A stretch of 7,205 nt of DNA from Prevotellaceae bacterium (GCA_031290375.1 JAITNR010000271.1:1-7205), one strand, 5' to 3'; shown: positions 1-5,583, counted from the stretch's first letter. The notes: generated from the letters alone by a model not told the origin. Numbers and translations: made by a program.

Positions 1-60
1 ACGCAAACCATAACATTTACAATTTTCATTCGGACAAAAATAATCGTTGATATTTTCCAT
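1..60 (-). CDS. N-terminus of a zinc-knuckle protein, possibly a transposase (partial)
   Basis: Only the first 20 codons lie in the window; the gene runs off the left edge. Translation from the ATG at 60-58 starts MENINDYFCPNENC and continues with KCYGLR. The CPN-x2-C cysteine pair followed by a YG motif resembles the N-terminal zinc ribbon of some bacterial insertion-sequence transposases and related helix-turn-helix proteins. That family assignment is from memory of the motif and rests on 20 residues. The start is well supported: an AGAGGA stretch lies about 8 nt upstream, which is unusual for this phylum, and a two-box promoter is found at 80-109. A different zinc-binding protein is equally possible. 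That a gene starts here is much surer than what it encodes. Confidence 0.5.
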   Translation of the reverse strand, partial: MENINDYFCPNENCKCYGLR

Positions 61-79
61 ATTATTCCTCTTTTGGCTA

Positions 80-109
80 CAAAGGTAATAAAAAATATCA
101 ACTATACAA
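80..109 (-). promoter_or_regulatory. Bacteroidota-type promoter for the leftmost gene
   Basis: On the minus strand the -7 box is TACCTTTG (87-80), matching TAnnTTTG. A TTG -33 box lies at 109-107, giving a spacer of exactly 19 nt, as expected for the Bacteroidota primary sigma factor. Transcription would start near 73, leaving a leader of about a dozen bases before the ATG at 60. The -33 box lies inside the last codons of the 54-residue ORF at 102-266. Confidence 0.7.
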
Positions 110-266
110 GGACATTATCGAAAATCTCCTTTCGGATATAATCCGGGCGCTGCTCGCCACTGAGGTAAGATATTTTCATGGACAACGCTTCTTTGGCGGC
201 ATCATAATCATGCTTGACACATCGGTCTATGAGCTTTTGAAGTGACTTGTACTGCTTCTTTATCAT
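102..266 (-). CDS. Hypothetical small charged protein, 54 residues
   Basis: I do not recognise this protein. From the ATG at 266-264 it begins MIKKQYKSLQKLIDRC and ends in EIFDNVLV. It is rich in Lys, Asp and Glu, predicted helical, and has no signal peptide or membrane segment. The frame is open further upstream to 338, but I chose the 266 start because a -7 box (TATCTTTG, 296-289) lies inside that extension and would put the transcript start near 282, after the longer start. The gene is tandem with the cut-off gene at the left edge, whose promoter overlaps its 3' end. It could be a chance ORF: it is short and there is no domain to confirm it. Confidence 0.4.
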   Translation of the reverse strand: MIKKQYKSLQKLIDRCVKHDYDAAKEALSMKISYLSGEQRPDYIRKEIFDNVLV

Positions 267-288
267 TGCTACATCGTTTTTTGCACTG

Positions 289-296
289 CAAAGATA
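289..296 (-). promoter_or_regulatory. Candidate -7 box for the 54-residue ORF
   Basis: TATCTTTG on the minus strand matches TAnnTTTG and sits 22 nt before the ATG at 266. No TTG is found at 19-21 nt spacing upstream, so the -33 half is missing or degenerate. It supports the shorter start of the ORF. Confidence 0.4.
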
Positions 297-390
297 GTCA
301 GGAATAGGGATTAACGGAGAAAAAAAGGAAAGAATCAACCAAAACAGGCAGTATCGGCGTTAATTATTCATAAATATTTCGTAGAAAAAC

Positions 391-443
391 GGTGTAGTAC
401 GCTTTATTTTTGTTTTCGTTAAACAGTACGCTTTTAGTACACC
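391..443. repeat. Short imperfect direct and inverted repeat
   Basis: AGTACGCTTT occurs twice (396-405 and 425-434). The ends of the block, GGTGTAGTA (391-399) and TAGTACACC (435-443), are inverted copies with one mismatch. No open frame crosses it. It lies in the 267-455 stretch between the small ORF and the tRNA terminator, where I otherwise see only the -7 box at 289. It may be an operator-like site or a remnant of a mobile element's end; no function can be assigned. Confidence 0.3.
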
Positions 444-450
444 TTATAGA

Positions 451-489
451 AAGAAAAATCCCTCTAAATCAGGTGATTAAGAGGGATTT
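451..489 (-). terminator. Intrinsic terminator of the tRNA-Leu gene
   Basis: On the minus strand AAATCCCTCT (489-480) pairs with AGAGGGATTT (465-456), a 10-bp stem. The loop region can pair further (AATCA with TGATT). The stem runs into a T-rich tail at 458-451. It begins 5 nt after the mature 3' end of the tRNA, the expected place to end that transcript. Confidence 0.8.
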
Positions 490-493
490 AAAG

Positions 494-577
494 TACCCAG
501 AGCCGGGATCGAACCGGCATGGAAATGAATCCACTGGTGTTTGAGACCAGCGCGTCTACCAATTCCGCCATCTGGGC
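494..577 (-). tRNA. tRNA-Leu (anticodon CAA)
   Basis: The 84-nt RNA folds as a class II tRNA. The acceptor stem is GCCCAGA with TCTGGGT (the first pair is G-U). The D arm contains the GGTAGACGC leucine-type segment. The anticodon stem CTGGT/ACCAG encloses the loop CTCAAAC, so the anticodon CAA (543-541) reads UUG. The 15-nt variable region has its own TGGA/TCCA stem. The T arm is GCCGG-TTCGATC-CCGGC and the discriminator base is A at 494. CCA is not encoded: the genome continues CTT, so it must be added by tRNA nucleotidyltransferase. The gene has its own promoter (607-637) and terminator (451-489), so it is a single-gene unit divergent from aroK. Confidence 0.96.
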
Positions 578-606
578 AGCTATGAAAAAGGTTTATTTTC
601 TGACTG

Positions 607-637
607 CAAAGGTAATACTTTTTTTTGATTTAACAAA
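607..637 (-). promoter_or_regulatory. Promoter of tRNA-Leu
   Basis: Minus strand: TTTG -33 box at 637-634, a 19-nt spacer, and TACCTTTG -7 box at 614-607. This is an exact Bacteroidota consensus arrangement. Transcription would start near 600, about 23 nt before the mature 5' end at 577. The A-rich spacer is shared with the opposing aroK promoter. Confidence 0.85.
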
Positions 638-654
638 AAAAAATACTAACTTCG
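624..654 (+). promoter_or_regulatory. Probable promoter of the aroK group
   Basis: Plus strand: TTTG at 624-627, a 19-nt spacer (628-646), then TAACTTCG (647-654), one base off TAnnTTTG. Transcription would start near 660, giving a leader of roughly 50 nt before the GTG start of aroK. The boxes interleave with those of the divergent tRNA-Leu promoter: its -33 box (634-637) lies inside this spacer. Confidence 0.6.
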
Positions 655-712
655 CACAAAAAATTAATGCCCTTTTACGAACACAACTATCAACAGTTTA
701 TCAAACAATATA

Positions 713-1252
713 GTGGACAGAATTTATTTAGTAGGATTTATGGGTTCGGGCAAAACTACAACGGGCAAACGGTTGTCCGAAAAACTCAATTTTCAGTGGA
801 TTGACACTGACAAATTCATAGAACGCAGGCGGAACAAAACGGTTTCGCAGATAATCTCGGAAAATGGGCAGGACAAGTATAGGCAGATAGAGAATAGCGT
901 TATCGAGGAATTGTCCACTTATGAGGGTGTGGTTGTGTCGTGCGGGGGAGGACTGCCCTGTTTTTATGATAATATGTTAATAATGAACAAAACAGGCATA
1001 ACAATTTACCTGAAAACATCTATAACAGTGCTTGTTGAAAGGCTAAAAACGGCAAAAGCAGAAAGATTTTTCCTCAAAAACAAACCCGAAGACGAATTAG
1101 AAGAATATATTTCCAAAACTTTACAGGGAAGAGAGTTTTTTTATAATCAAGCAAAAATTATAATTGACACACAGGAGAACTTTGGCATTACAGAAAATAT
1201 AGTTGAAAACTTACGAATTAGAAAATTAATCAACAATAAAGCGGTGCTATAA
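713..1252 (+). CDS. aroK: Shikimate kinase
   Basis: Cytoplasmic enzyme that phosphorylates shikimate at the 3-hydroxyl using ATP, the fifth step of the chorismate pathway to aromatic amino acids and folate. The 179 residues match the usual size of the family. The Walker A loop is GFMGSGKT at 8-15. The shikimate-binding residues are visible: Asp33 (in IDTDKF), Arg57 (KYRQIE) and the GGG motif at 78-80 (SCGGGLP). The lid arginine is Arg118 in AERFF, where many homologues have RPL. Arg140 (GREFFY) is the second conserved C-terminal arginine. The start is GTG at 713: the frame has no ATG between the upstream stop at 665 and the P-loop, and the N-terminus MDRIYLVGFMG aligns directly with the family. 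It is first in a rightward group; the broken sanA begins 30 nt downstream. A promoter overlapping that of tRNA-Leu probably drives it. Confidence 0.93.
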   Translation: MDRIYLVGFMGSGKTTTGKRLSEKLNFQWIDTDKFIERRRNKTVSQIISENGQDKYRQIENSVIEELSTYEGVVVSCGGGLPCFYDNMLIMNKTGITIYLKTSITVLVERLKTAKAERFFLKNKPEDELEEYISKTLQGREFFYNQAKIIIDTQENFGITENIVENLRIRKLINNKAVL

Positions 1253-1282
1253 AGGATGGGGAAACCATAACAAATAAATTAT

Positions 1283-1732
1283 ATGCGTAAAAAATTAAAA
1301 TATCTGATAATCTTGTGTGCAGCTGTTATTGTTGCGATTGTATTTATTTGCGATAATGTTATAAGAAATTCGAGTAAAAAATTTGTTTTCAGCGATATAG
1401 ATAAAATTCAGTACAATAAAGTCGGCTTGCTGCTTGGAACTTCAAAATATTTGAAATCGGGACAAATAAATTAATATTTTGCAAACAGAATTACGGCAAC
1501 AGTAAATTTATACAAGGTTCAAAAAATTGATTTTATTGTTATTAGCGGCGATAATAGCAGAAAAAATTATAACGAACCGCTGGATATGAAAAACGAACTA
1601 ATAAAATACGGAGTTCCCGAAGAAAAAAATCTTGATTATGCCGGTTTTCGCACTTACGATTCGGTAATAAGAATGAATAAAATTTTCGGACAAACAAATA
1701 GAAATAAAATAATTAATTCCAAAATTAAATGA
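1283..1732 (+). pseudogene. sanA: Broken SanA/YdcF-type (DUF218) membrane-anchored protein gene
   Basis: Intact SanA-family proteins are inner-membrane-anchored and linked to envelope barrier function (vancomycin exclusion in E. coli). The ATG at 1283 begins a Lys-rich start and one transmembrane helix (about residues 7-23: YLIILCAAVIVAIVFI). The family core follows, with YNKVGLLLGTSKYL and SGQIN at about residues 44-63. A TAA at 1472-1474 then stops the frame where homologues carry a residue, often Leu, before YF. The same frame resumes as YFANRITATVNLYK, then VISGDNSRKNYNEP and DYAGFRTYDSV, all family signatures, up to KIFGQ. It then turns into an Asn/Lys-rich tail ending at TGA 1730-1732. 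The C-terminal part of the domain is missing, and one residue is lost in EEKNLDYAG relative to the usual EEKIYLDYAG. The defects are therefore one nonsense change plus loss of the 3' part. Its last bases overlap the next gene's ATG (ATGA). Confidence 0.85.
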
Positions 1733-2157
1733 AAAGTTACGAGAGTAAAACTACAACAATCAACAAGCCTCAAACGCAGCTGTTTGCAATACTGTCGGAT
1801 ATGAGAAATCTGGGGAAATACATATCCGAAATACAGGGCAGAGATGTGAATATCAAAGAGTTCACCTGTGGTCAGGATTTTGCCGAAGCCAACATTCCCA
1901 ATTTGGGTAGTGTCAGATTGAAGATAGTTGAAAAAGAGCCTGACAATACAATAAAATTTGCGGTAGAAAACCTGCCCATCCGAGCGAATTTGTGGGTTCA
2001 ACTTAAAGAGGTCGCCGAAAACGACACCAAAATGAAACTTGTTATAAAGGCAGATATTCCGATTTTTCTTGTTCCAGTGCTTGGAAGTAAATTGCAGGAA
2101 GGATTGGATAAAATAACCGATACCCTGACTTTTGCTATAAACAGGCAAAATTTTTAG
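1729..2157 (+). CDS. SRPBCC-fold (START/Bet v1-like) protein
   Basis: 142-residue cytoplasmic protein with no signal peptide. Its features fit the SRPBCC ligand-binding fold: an N-terminal strand (MKSYESKTTTINKP), a helix with LFAILSDMRNLGKYI at about 20-34, a middle beta sheet including VRLKIVEKEPDNTIKF (about 64-79) and NLWVQLKEV (about 89-97), and a long C-terminal helix LGSKLQEGLDKITDTL (about 119-134). Similar stand-alone SRPBCC proteins of this length, with NLWIQL- and LQEGxxKIADxL-like segments, are familiar from Bacteroidales; their ligand is unknown to me. The ATG overlaps the stop of the degraded sanA frame by 4 nt (ATGA), so translation here may once have been coupled to it. Co-transcription with aroK is likely, since no promoter is visible between them. 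An antisense open frame over the same DNA is not protein-like. Confidence 0.82.
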   Translation: MKSYESKTTTINKPQTQLFAILSDMRNLGKYISEIQGRDVNIKEFTCGQDFAEANIPNLGSVRLKIVEKEPDNTIKFAVENLPIRANLWVQLKEVAENDTKMKLVIKADIPIFLVPVLGSKLQEGLDKITDTLTFAINRQNF

Positions 2158-2190
2158 CAATGCAAAATAAATAAAATATAAAATATTCAT

Positions 2191-2260
2191 GGATTGCTTC
2201 GTTCCCTGCAATGACGCGAAGTACAGAAGCAATGCACCATTATAAGGAACGAAGCAATTC
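2191..2260. repeat. Inverted repeat of the dispersed GAACGAAGCAATC type
   Basis: GGATTGCTTCGTTCC (2191-2205) is inverted at GGAACGAAGCAATTC (2246-2260), with 14 of 15 positions complementary and one G-U. The left arm runs on into CTGCAATGACG, so its reverse strand reads CGTCATTGCAGGGAACGAAGC. This closely resembles the dispersed CGTCATTGCGAGGAACGAAGCAATC palindromes seen between genes in many bacteria. A third partial copy, GAAGCAAT at 2227-2234, gives a competing pairing with the left arm. It lies 33 nt after the SRPBCC stop and has no T tract, so it is not a standard terminator, though the hairpin could protect the 3' end or slow polymerase. Confidence 0.75.
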
Positions 2261-2339
2261 AGCAATTAAAAACGTTATAAGTTATTTATTTCTTTTTTGT
2301 GTCTGTACGAATATTAAATCGTAATTCGGATTTTTTTAT

Positions 2340-2347
2340 TACCTTTG
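2340..2347 (+). promoter_or_regulatory. -7 box for the TPP-riboswitch transcript
   Basis: TACCTTTG matches TAnnTTTG and lies 18 nt before the riboswitch, placing the transcript start near 2354. No TTG is found at 19-21 nt upstream, so the -33 element is degenerate. Outside the repeat at 2191-2260, I see nothing else in the gap from 2158 to here. Confidence 0.65.
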
Positions 2348-2364
2348 CATTTTTACGCCATAAT

Positions 2365-2436
2365 ACTTTTTAGGGGTGCTTCGGCTGAGATTATACCCTT
2401 TGAACCTGAGCGGGCAATGCCGCTAAGGGAAAGAGT
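2365..2436 (+). promoter_or_regulatory. TPP riboswitch (THI element)
   Basis: The conserved THI-box core is nearly complete. AGGGGTGCTTCGGCTGAGA (2372-2390) includes the CUGAGA pyrimidine-sensor bulge, and TACCCTTTGAACCTGA (2394-2409) follows. A CGGGCAATGCCG-type arm and the closing AAGGGAAAG come next. P1 can be drawn between ACTTTTT (2365-2371) and AAAGAGT (2430-2436), with one G-U pair. This aptamer class binds thiamine pyrophosphate and usually lowers expression of thiamine synthesis or uptake genes when TPP is plentiful. It lies 50 nt upstream of the TonB-dependent receptor in the same direction, with no other gene between, so it is predicted to control that receptor. Confidence 0.95.
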
Positions 2437-2459
2437 CTCCAAATGTTTCTTCCCTTTTT
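2425..2459 (+). terminator. Possible expression-platform hairpin overlapping riboswitch P1
   Basis: AAGGGAA (2425-2431) can pair with TTCCCTT (2450-2456), a 7-bp stem with an 18-nt loop, ending in a T run (2455-2459). It uses bases of the conserved GGGAAAG closing segment, so it cannot form together with the folded aptamer. The geometry is terminator-like, but the competition would make it form when TPP is absent, the reverse of the usual off-switch. It may be a chance pairing; the real control could be at translation. Confidence 0.35.
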
Positions 2460-2486
2460 GTATATGGTTTTGTTAAACAGAGTCAA

Positions 2487-4721
2487 ATGGCTCATAATCA
2501 AAACTTTATGTATAGAAAATTTCTTTTGATGGCAACCGCTGCTATTGCCTTAAACACAGCAGCAAAAGCAAACGACACTGACTCTATTTGCTCTTTCGAT
2601 TTGGAAGAGGTTGTGGTGAATGCAACCCGTAATCCGTATCAGTCAACTCTTTCGTCCGAAACTGTTGGCAAAAATCAACTGCAAGAGCAGAATTTTGGTG
2701 ATAACCTGCCGTTTTTGCTTTCTACAACGCCCTCTTTGGTGGTTACATCAGATGATGGATTGGGCGTAGGTTACACCTATTTTCGCATTCGCGGCACCGA
2801 CCATACGCGGATAAATATGACGGTCAATGGCGTGCCGCTTAATGATTCCGAAAGTCAAACGGTTTTTTGGGTAAATATGACCGACTTTGCCTCTTCGTTG
2901 CAAAATGTGCAGGTGCAGCGAGGAGTAGGCACATCTACGAACGGCTCCTCAGCATTTGGAGCGAGTGTGAATATGATGACCGATGTTGTTTCGGCAACTC
3001 CTTACGCCACAATAAATTTCAATGGCGGAATGTACAACACTTTCAGAGAGATGGTTAAAATCGGCACAGGTCTGATGCCATCAGGCTTTGCTTTTGACGC
3101 AAGATTCTCGAAGGTCAATTCTGACGGCTACCTGCAAAGAGCCTTCTCCAACCTGTATTCCTACTCATTTTCAGGTGCATATTTTGGCAAAAAATCTATG
3201 TTTAAGATGTTGATTTTTGGTGGAAAAGAAAAAACCTATATGGCGTGGGACGGCATAGACTCGGCGACATTGTCGAACAATCCGCGTTTTAATCCGGCAG
3301 GAATGTATTTTGCCGGAAACGATATCTTATTCTATGATAATCAAACAGATAACTATGCTCAACAAAATGCACAACTCCATTTTGCACACTTTTTTGATGA
3401 TAGCTGGAATATAGCGACAGTACTGCACTACACGCATGGCAACGGCTATTACGAGCAATATAAGCGTGATAAAAAGTTTTCGTCTTATGGGCTGCCTGTA
3501 TTTATAAATTCTGATAATGAGGAAATTAAGCGTTCCGATTTGGTTAATAGGAAAAATCTTGATAACGACTTTTACGGAATAGTTTCTTCTGTAAATTACA
3601 AAAAGAACTCGTTATCAGTCACTTTGGGTGGTGCTGTAAACAACTATTCAGGCGACCATTTCGGGAATGTGATCTGGGTAAAAGATTATCCGCAAGCAGA
3701 AAAAGACTTTGAATATTACCGCAACAGAGGCAAAAAATTCGATGGAAATGTTTATTTAAAAGCTAATTATACTATTTTTGAAACGTTGTCTCTTTGGGCA
3801 GACTTGCAATATCGCCACGTAGATTATTCAATATCAGGTATTAACGATGAAGATTTAGAGGAAATTCCTGTTTCGGAAAAGTTTAATTTTTTCAATCCCA
3901 AAACGGGTATTTCATATCAGGGCAAGCATCATTCTGCTTATTTTTCGTTCGCTGTTGCCAACCGCGAGCCTTCAAGAAAAAACTACACTGAAGCGGGTAT
4001 TCACGATATTCCGATGCCTGAGCGGTTGTATGATTATGAATTTGGTTACAAATATTCCGTATCAAAATTTCATCTTGGGGCAAATTTATACTATATGAAA
4101 TATAAAAATCAACTGGTTCTTACGGGAAAATACTCGGATACAGGAGCTACCCTGACAAAAAATGTGAAAAACTCTTATCGTACGGGCATTGAATTTATTG
4201 CGGGAGTAGAATTTACAAAATGGCTGCGTTTGGATTGCAATGCCACTTTAAGCCAAAACAAAATAAGAGATTACAGTGATTGGGTAGATGATTGGAACAC
4301 AGGCGACCAAACAGAAATATTTTATGGGAAAACGGACATCTCTTTTTCTCCGAATATTACGGCAGGTGGCATTTTAGGTTTTTCTCTAAAAGGAATTACA
4401 GCAAATTTTCAAACCCTTTTTGTAGGAAGTCAATATCTCGACAACACAATGAACAAAAGGGCAATGTTGAAAGATTATGTGATTAATAACCTGATACTTG
4501 GCTATACATTGCCATTTCATAAGGGAGTAAAAAATATTATTTTCAAACTTCAGGCAAATAATATTTTCAATGTTCGATACGCTTCAAATGGCGGGTCGTA
4601 CAGTTATTTTGACGGAGCGGACGCGAACGGCAAATTTCTGCCACAAAACCAAAAATACACTCCTTGGTACTTTGCCCAGGCAGGTGTCAATATTCATTGT
4701 GGGGTAATTGTTGAGTTTTAG
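2487..4721 (+). CDS. TonB-dependent outer-membrane receptor, probable thiamine transporter
   Basis: A 744-residue outer-membrane receptor that would import a ligand using TonB/ExbBD energy. The TPP riboswitch directly upstream points to thiamine or a precursor; Bacteroides has a TPP-riboswitch-controlled receptor of this kind. The signal peptide has an RK start, a hydrophobic core about 12-24 and likely cleavage after AKA (26-28). A TonB-box-like EEVVVNATR follows (40-48). The plug domain spans about 55-168, with FRIRGTD (99-105) and VQVQRGVGTSTNGSSAFGAS (141-160). The rest is a beta barrel with many aromatic strand ends and a C-terminal Phe suited to BAM recognition. No carboxypeptidase-like N-terminal extension or SusD partner is present. 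ATG 2487 gives MAHNQNF ahead of MYRKFLLMA. The second ATG at 2508 makes a more typical signal peptide and may be the true start. No inner-membrane transporter follows, so the partner must lie elsewhere. Function is confident as a receptor, moderate as to ligand. Confidence 0.9.
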   Translation: MAHNQNFMYRKFLLMATAAIALNTAAKANDTDSICSFDLEEVVVNATRNPYQSTLSSETVGKNQLQEQNFGDNLPFLLSTTPSLVVTSDDGLGVGYTYFRIRGTDHTRINMTVNGVPLNDSESQTVFWVNMTDFASSLQNVQVQRGVGTSTNGSSAFGASVNMMTDVVSATPYATINFNGGMYNTFREMVKIGTGLMPSGFAFDARFSKVNSDGYLQRAFSNLYSYSFSGAYFGKKSMFKMLIFGGKEKTYMAWDGIDSATLSNNPRFNPAGMYFAGNDILFYDNQTDNYAQQNAQLHFAHFFDDSWNIATVLHYTHGNGYYEQYKRDKKFSSYGLPVFINSDNEEIKRSDLVNRKNLDNDFYGIVSSVNYKKNSLSVTLGGAVNNYSGDHFGNVIWVKDYPQAEKDFEYYRNRGKKFDGNVYLKANYTIFETLSLWADLQYRHVDYSISGINDEDLEEIPVSEKFNFFNPKTGISYQGKHHSAYFSFAVANREPSRKNYTEAGIHDIPMPERLYDYEFGYKYSVSKFHLGANLYYMKYKNQLVLTGKYSDTGATLTKNVKNSYRTGIEFIAGVEFTKWLRLDCNATLSQNKIRDYSDWVDDWNTGDQTEIFYGKTDISFSPNITAGGILGFSLKGITANFQTLFVGSQYLDNTMNKRAMLKDYVINNLILGYTLPFHKGVKNIIFKLQANNIFNVRYASNGGSYSYFDGADANGKFLPQNQKYTPWYFAQAGVNIHCGVIVEF

Positions 4722-4728
4722 TAATTGT

Positions 4729-5481
4729 TCAGCCCCTGTAAAAAGTACTTCCGTTTGCCTGTGCTGTTGGCATTACCACCAAATCGTTGATACAGATATG
4801 CTTGGGCAGTGAAACGGCAAACCAGATTGTCAGGGCAACATCAGAGCCCGTGAGCGGCATAATTCCTTTGTAGGGGTTAGCCGCTTTCTCTTTGTCGCCT
4901 TTGAAACGAACAAGCGAAAACTCTGTTTCCACCGCACCCGGACAGATGTTGGTAACTTTTATGCCATATTTGAGCATATCCACGCGCATACCCTTACTCA
5001 ACGCATCTACAGCGTGTTTGGTGGCACAATAGACATTGCCGTTTTCATAAACCTCCTTGCCCGCAATAGAGCAGATATTTACGATGTGCCCTTCGTTTCC
5101 GGCTATCATCAACGGAGCAACGGCTCTTGTGATGTAGAGCAACCCCTTGATATTGGTGTCAATCATTCTTTCCCAATCATCCAAAACGCCGTCCTGAACA
5201 TGATTTAAGCCAACAGCCAAACCTGCATTGTTAACCAAAACATCAATTTGTCTCCATTTTTCAGGCAAAGAATTGATAGCCGCTTCAACTTCGGCGTTGT
5301 TTCTGACATCAAAGCACAGAGTTAAAACTTCTATTCCGCTCTTTTCCAGATTATTTTTCAACTCTTCCAAGCGTTCTGCTCTTCTGCCTGTAATTATCAG
5401 ATTATAAGCATTTTTGGCAAAAAGTTCTGCCGTTGCCTTGCCGATGCCTGAAGTTGCACCGGTAATTAGTGTCGTTTTCAT
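4729..5481 (-). CDS. ydfG: YdfG-like short-chain dehydrogenase/reductase
   Basis: Cytoplasmic 250-residue classical SDR. It has the nucleotide-binding TGATSGIG at 7-14, the basic pair Arg33-Arg34 in TGRRAERL that suggests NADP(H), NNAG at 84-87 and Asn110. The catalytic residues are Ser138, Tyr151 and Lys155 (YCATK). The overall pattern, including LPEKWRQIDVLVNNAGLA, DWERMIDTN, TEFSLVRFKGD and a C-terminal IND-VVMP segment, closely follows E. coli YdfG, which oxidises L-serine and 3-hydroxy acids and reduces malonic semialdehyde. The exact substrate here is inferred. The frame is open back to 5577, but the ATG at 5481-5479 is the start: MKTTLITGATSG aligns with the family, and the extension runs through a terminator hairpin and a -7 box. 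It converges with the TonB receptor, with only 7 nt between stop codons and no clear shared terminator. Confidence 0.92.
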   Translation of the reverse strand: MKTTLITGATSGIGKATAELFAKNAYNLIITGRRAERLEELKNNLEKSGIEVLTLCFDVRNNAEVEAAINSLPEKWRQIDVLVNNAGLAVGLNHVQDGVLDDWERMIDTNIKGLLYITRAVAPLMIAGNEGHIVNICSIAGKEVYENGNVYCATKHAVDALSKGMRVDMLKYGIKVTNICPGAVETEFSLVRFKGDKEKAANPYKGIMPLTGSDVALTIWFAVSLPKHICINDLVVMPTAQANGSTFYRG

Positions 5482-5514
5482 ATTTTTAATTTTTAGGTTT
5501 ATATTTTTTTGTTG

Positions 5515-5522
5515 CAAATTTA
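5515..5522 (-). promoter_or_regulatory. -7 box of the ydfG-like gene
   Basis: TAAATTTG on the minus strand matches TAnnTTTG. Transcription would start near 5508, leaving an A-rich leader of about 27 nt before the ATG at 5481. No TTG is found 19 nt upstream, where the terminator hairpin for the preceding gene sits instead. Its presence supports the short start of the dehydrogenase. Confidence 0.5.
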
Positions 5523-5524
5523 CA

Positions 5525-5568
5525 CAAAAAAAATCGGATACTTTCATTAAGTATCCGATTTTTTTAGG
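5525..5568. terminator. Strong, probably bidirectional intrinsic terminator
   Basis: ATCGGATACTT (5533-5543) pairs perfectly with AAGTATCCGAT (5549-5559) around a 5-nt loop, an 11-bp stem. It has an A run on the left (5525-5532) and a T run on the right (5560-5565), so either strand gives a stem followed by U residues. On the minus strand it sits 16 nt after the stop of the broken membrane-protein gene, the likely transcript it ended. It insulates the ydfG-like gene from upstream transcription. Confidence 0.85.
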
Positions 5569-5570
5569 AC

Positions 5571-5583
5571 GACACAATGTGTC
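5571..5583. repeat. 13-bp palindrome beside the terminator
   Basis: GACACAATGTGTC is a perfect palindrome around a central A (6-bp arms). It abuts the stop codon of the broken membrane-protein gene on the minus strand and stands 3 nt from the terminator T/A run. It could be an operator or a small accessory hairpin. No homologous site is seen elsewhere in the window. Confidence 0.4.

Noticed and set aside
494..577. Integration of a genomic island at the tRNA-Leu 3' end
   Set aside because: No duplicated copy of the tRNA 3' end and no integrase are seen in the window; the tRNA keeps its own terminator right next to it.
519..713. 64-codon plus-strand open frame running from the tRNA to aroK
   Set aside because: Its first third is the antisense of tRNA-Leu and the rest is promoter DNA; it overlaps the aroK start only by chance.
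713..2157. New multi-gene defence or signalling system in the aroK group
   Set aside because: The members are a housekeeping kinase, a decayed envelope gene and a single SRPBCC protein. No nuclease, toxin, sensor or nucleotide-signal domain is present.
2191..2260. CRISPR array
   Set aside because: The related arms are inverted and irregularly spaced, with no regular repeat-spacer pattern and no cas gene.
1654..2265. 203-codon minus-strand open frame opposite the SRPBCC gene
   Set aside because: It is antisense to a well-formed domain protein, its translation is low-complexity with many Phe, Leu and Cys, it runs through the 2191-2260 repeat, and it has no promoter or family match.
5482..5577. 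N-terminal extension of the ydfG-like gene
   Set aside because: It would translate through a perfect terminator hairpin and a -7 box, and the SDR family begins at the ATG at 5481.
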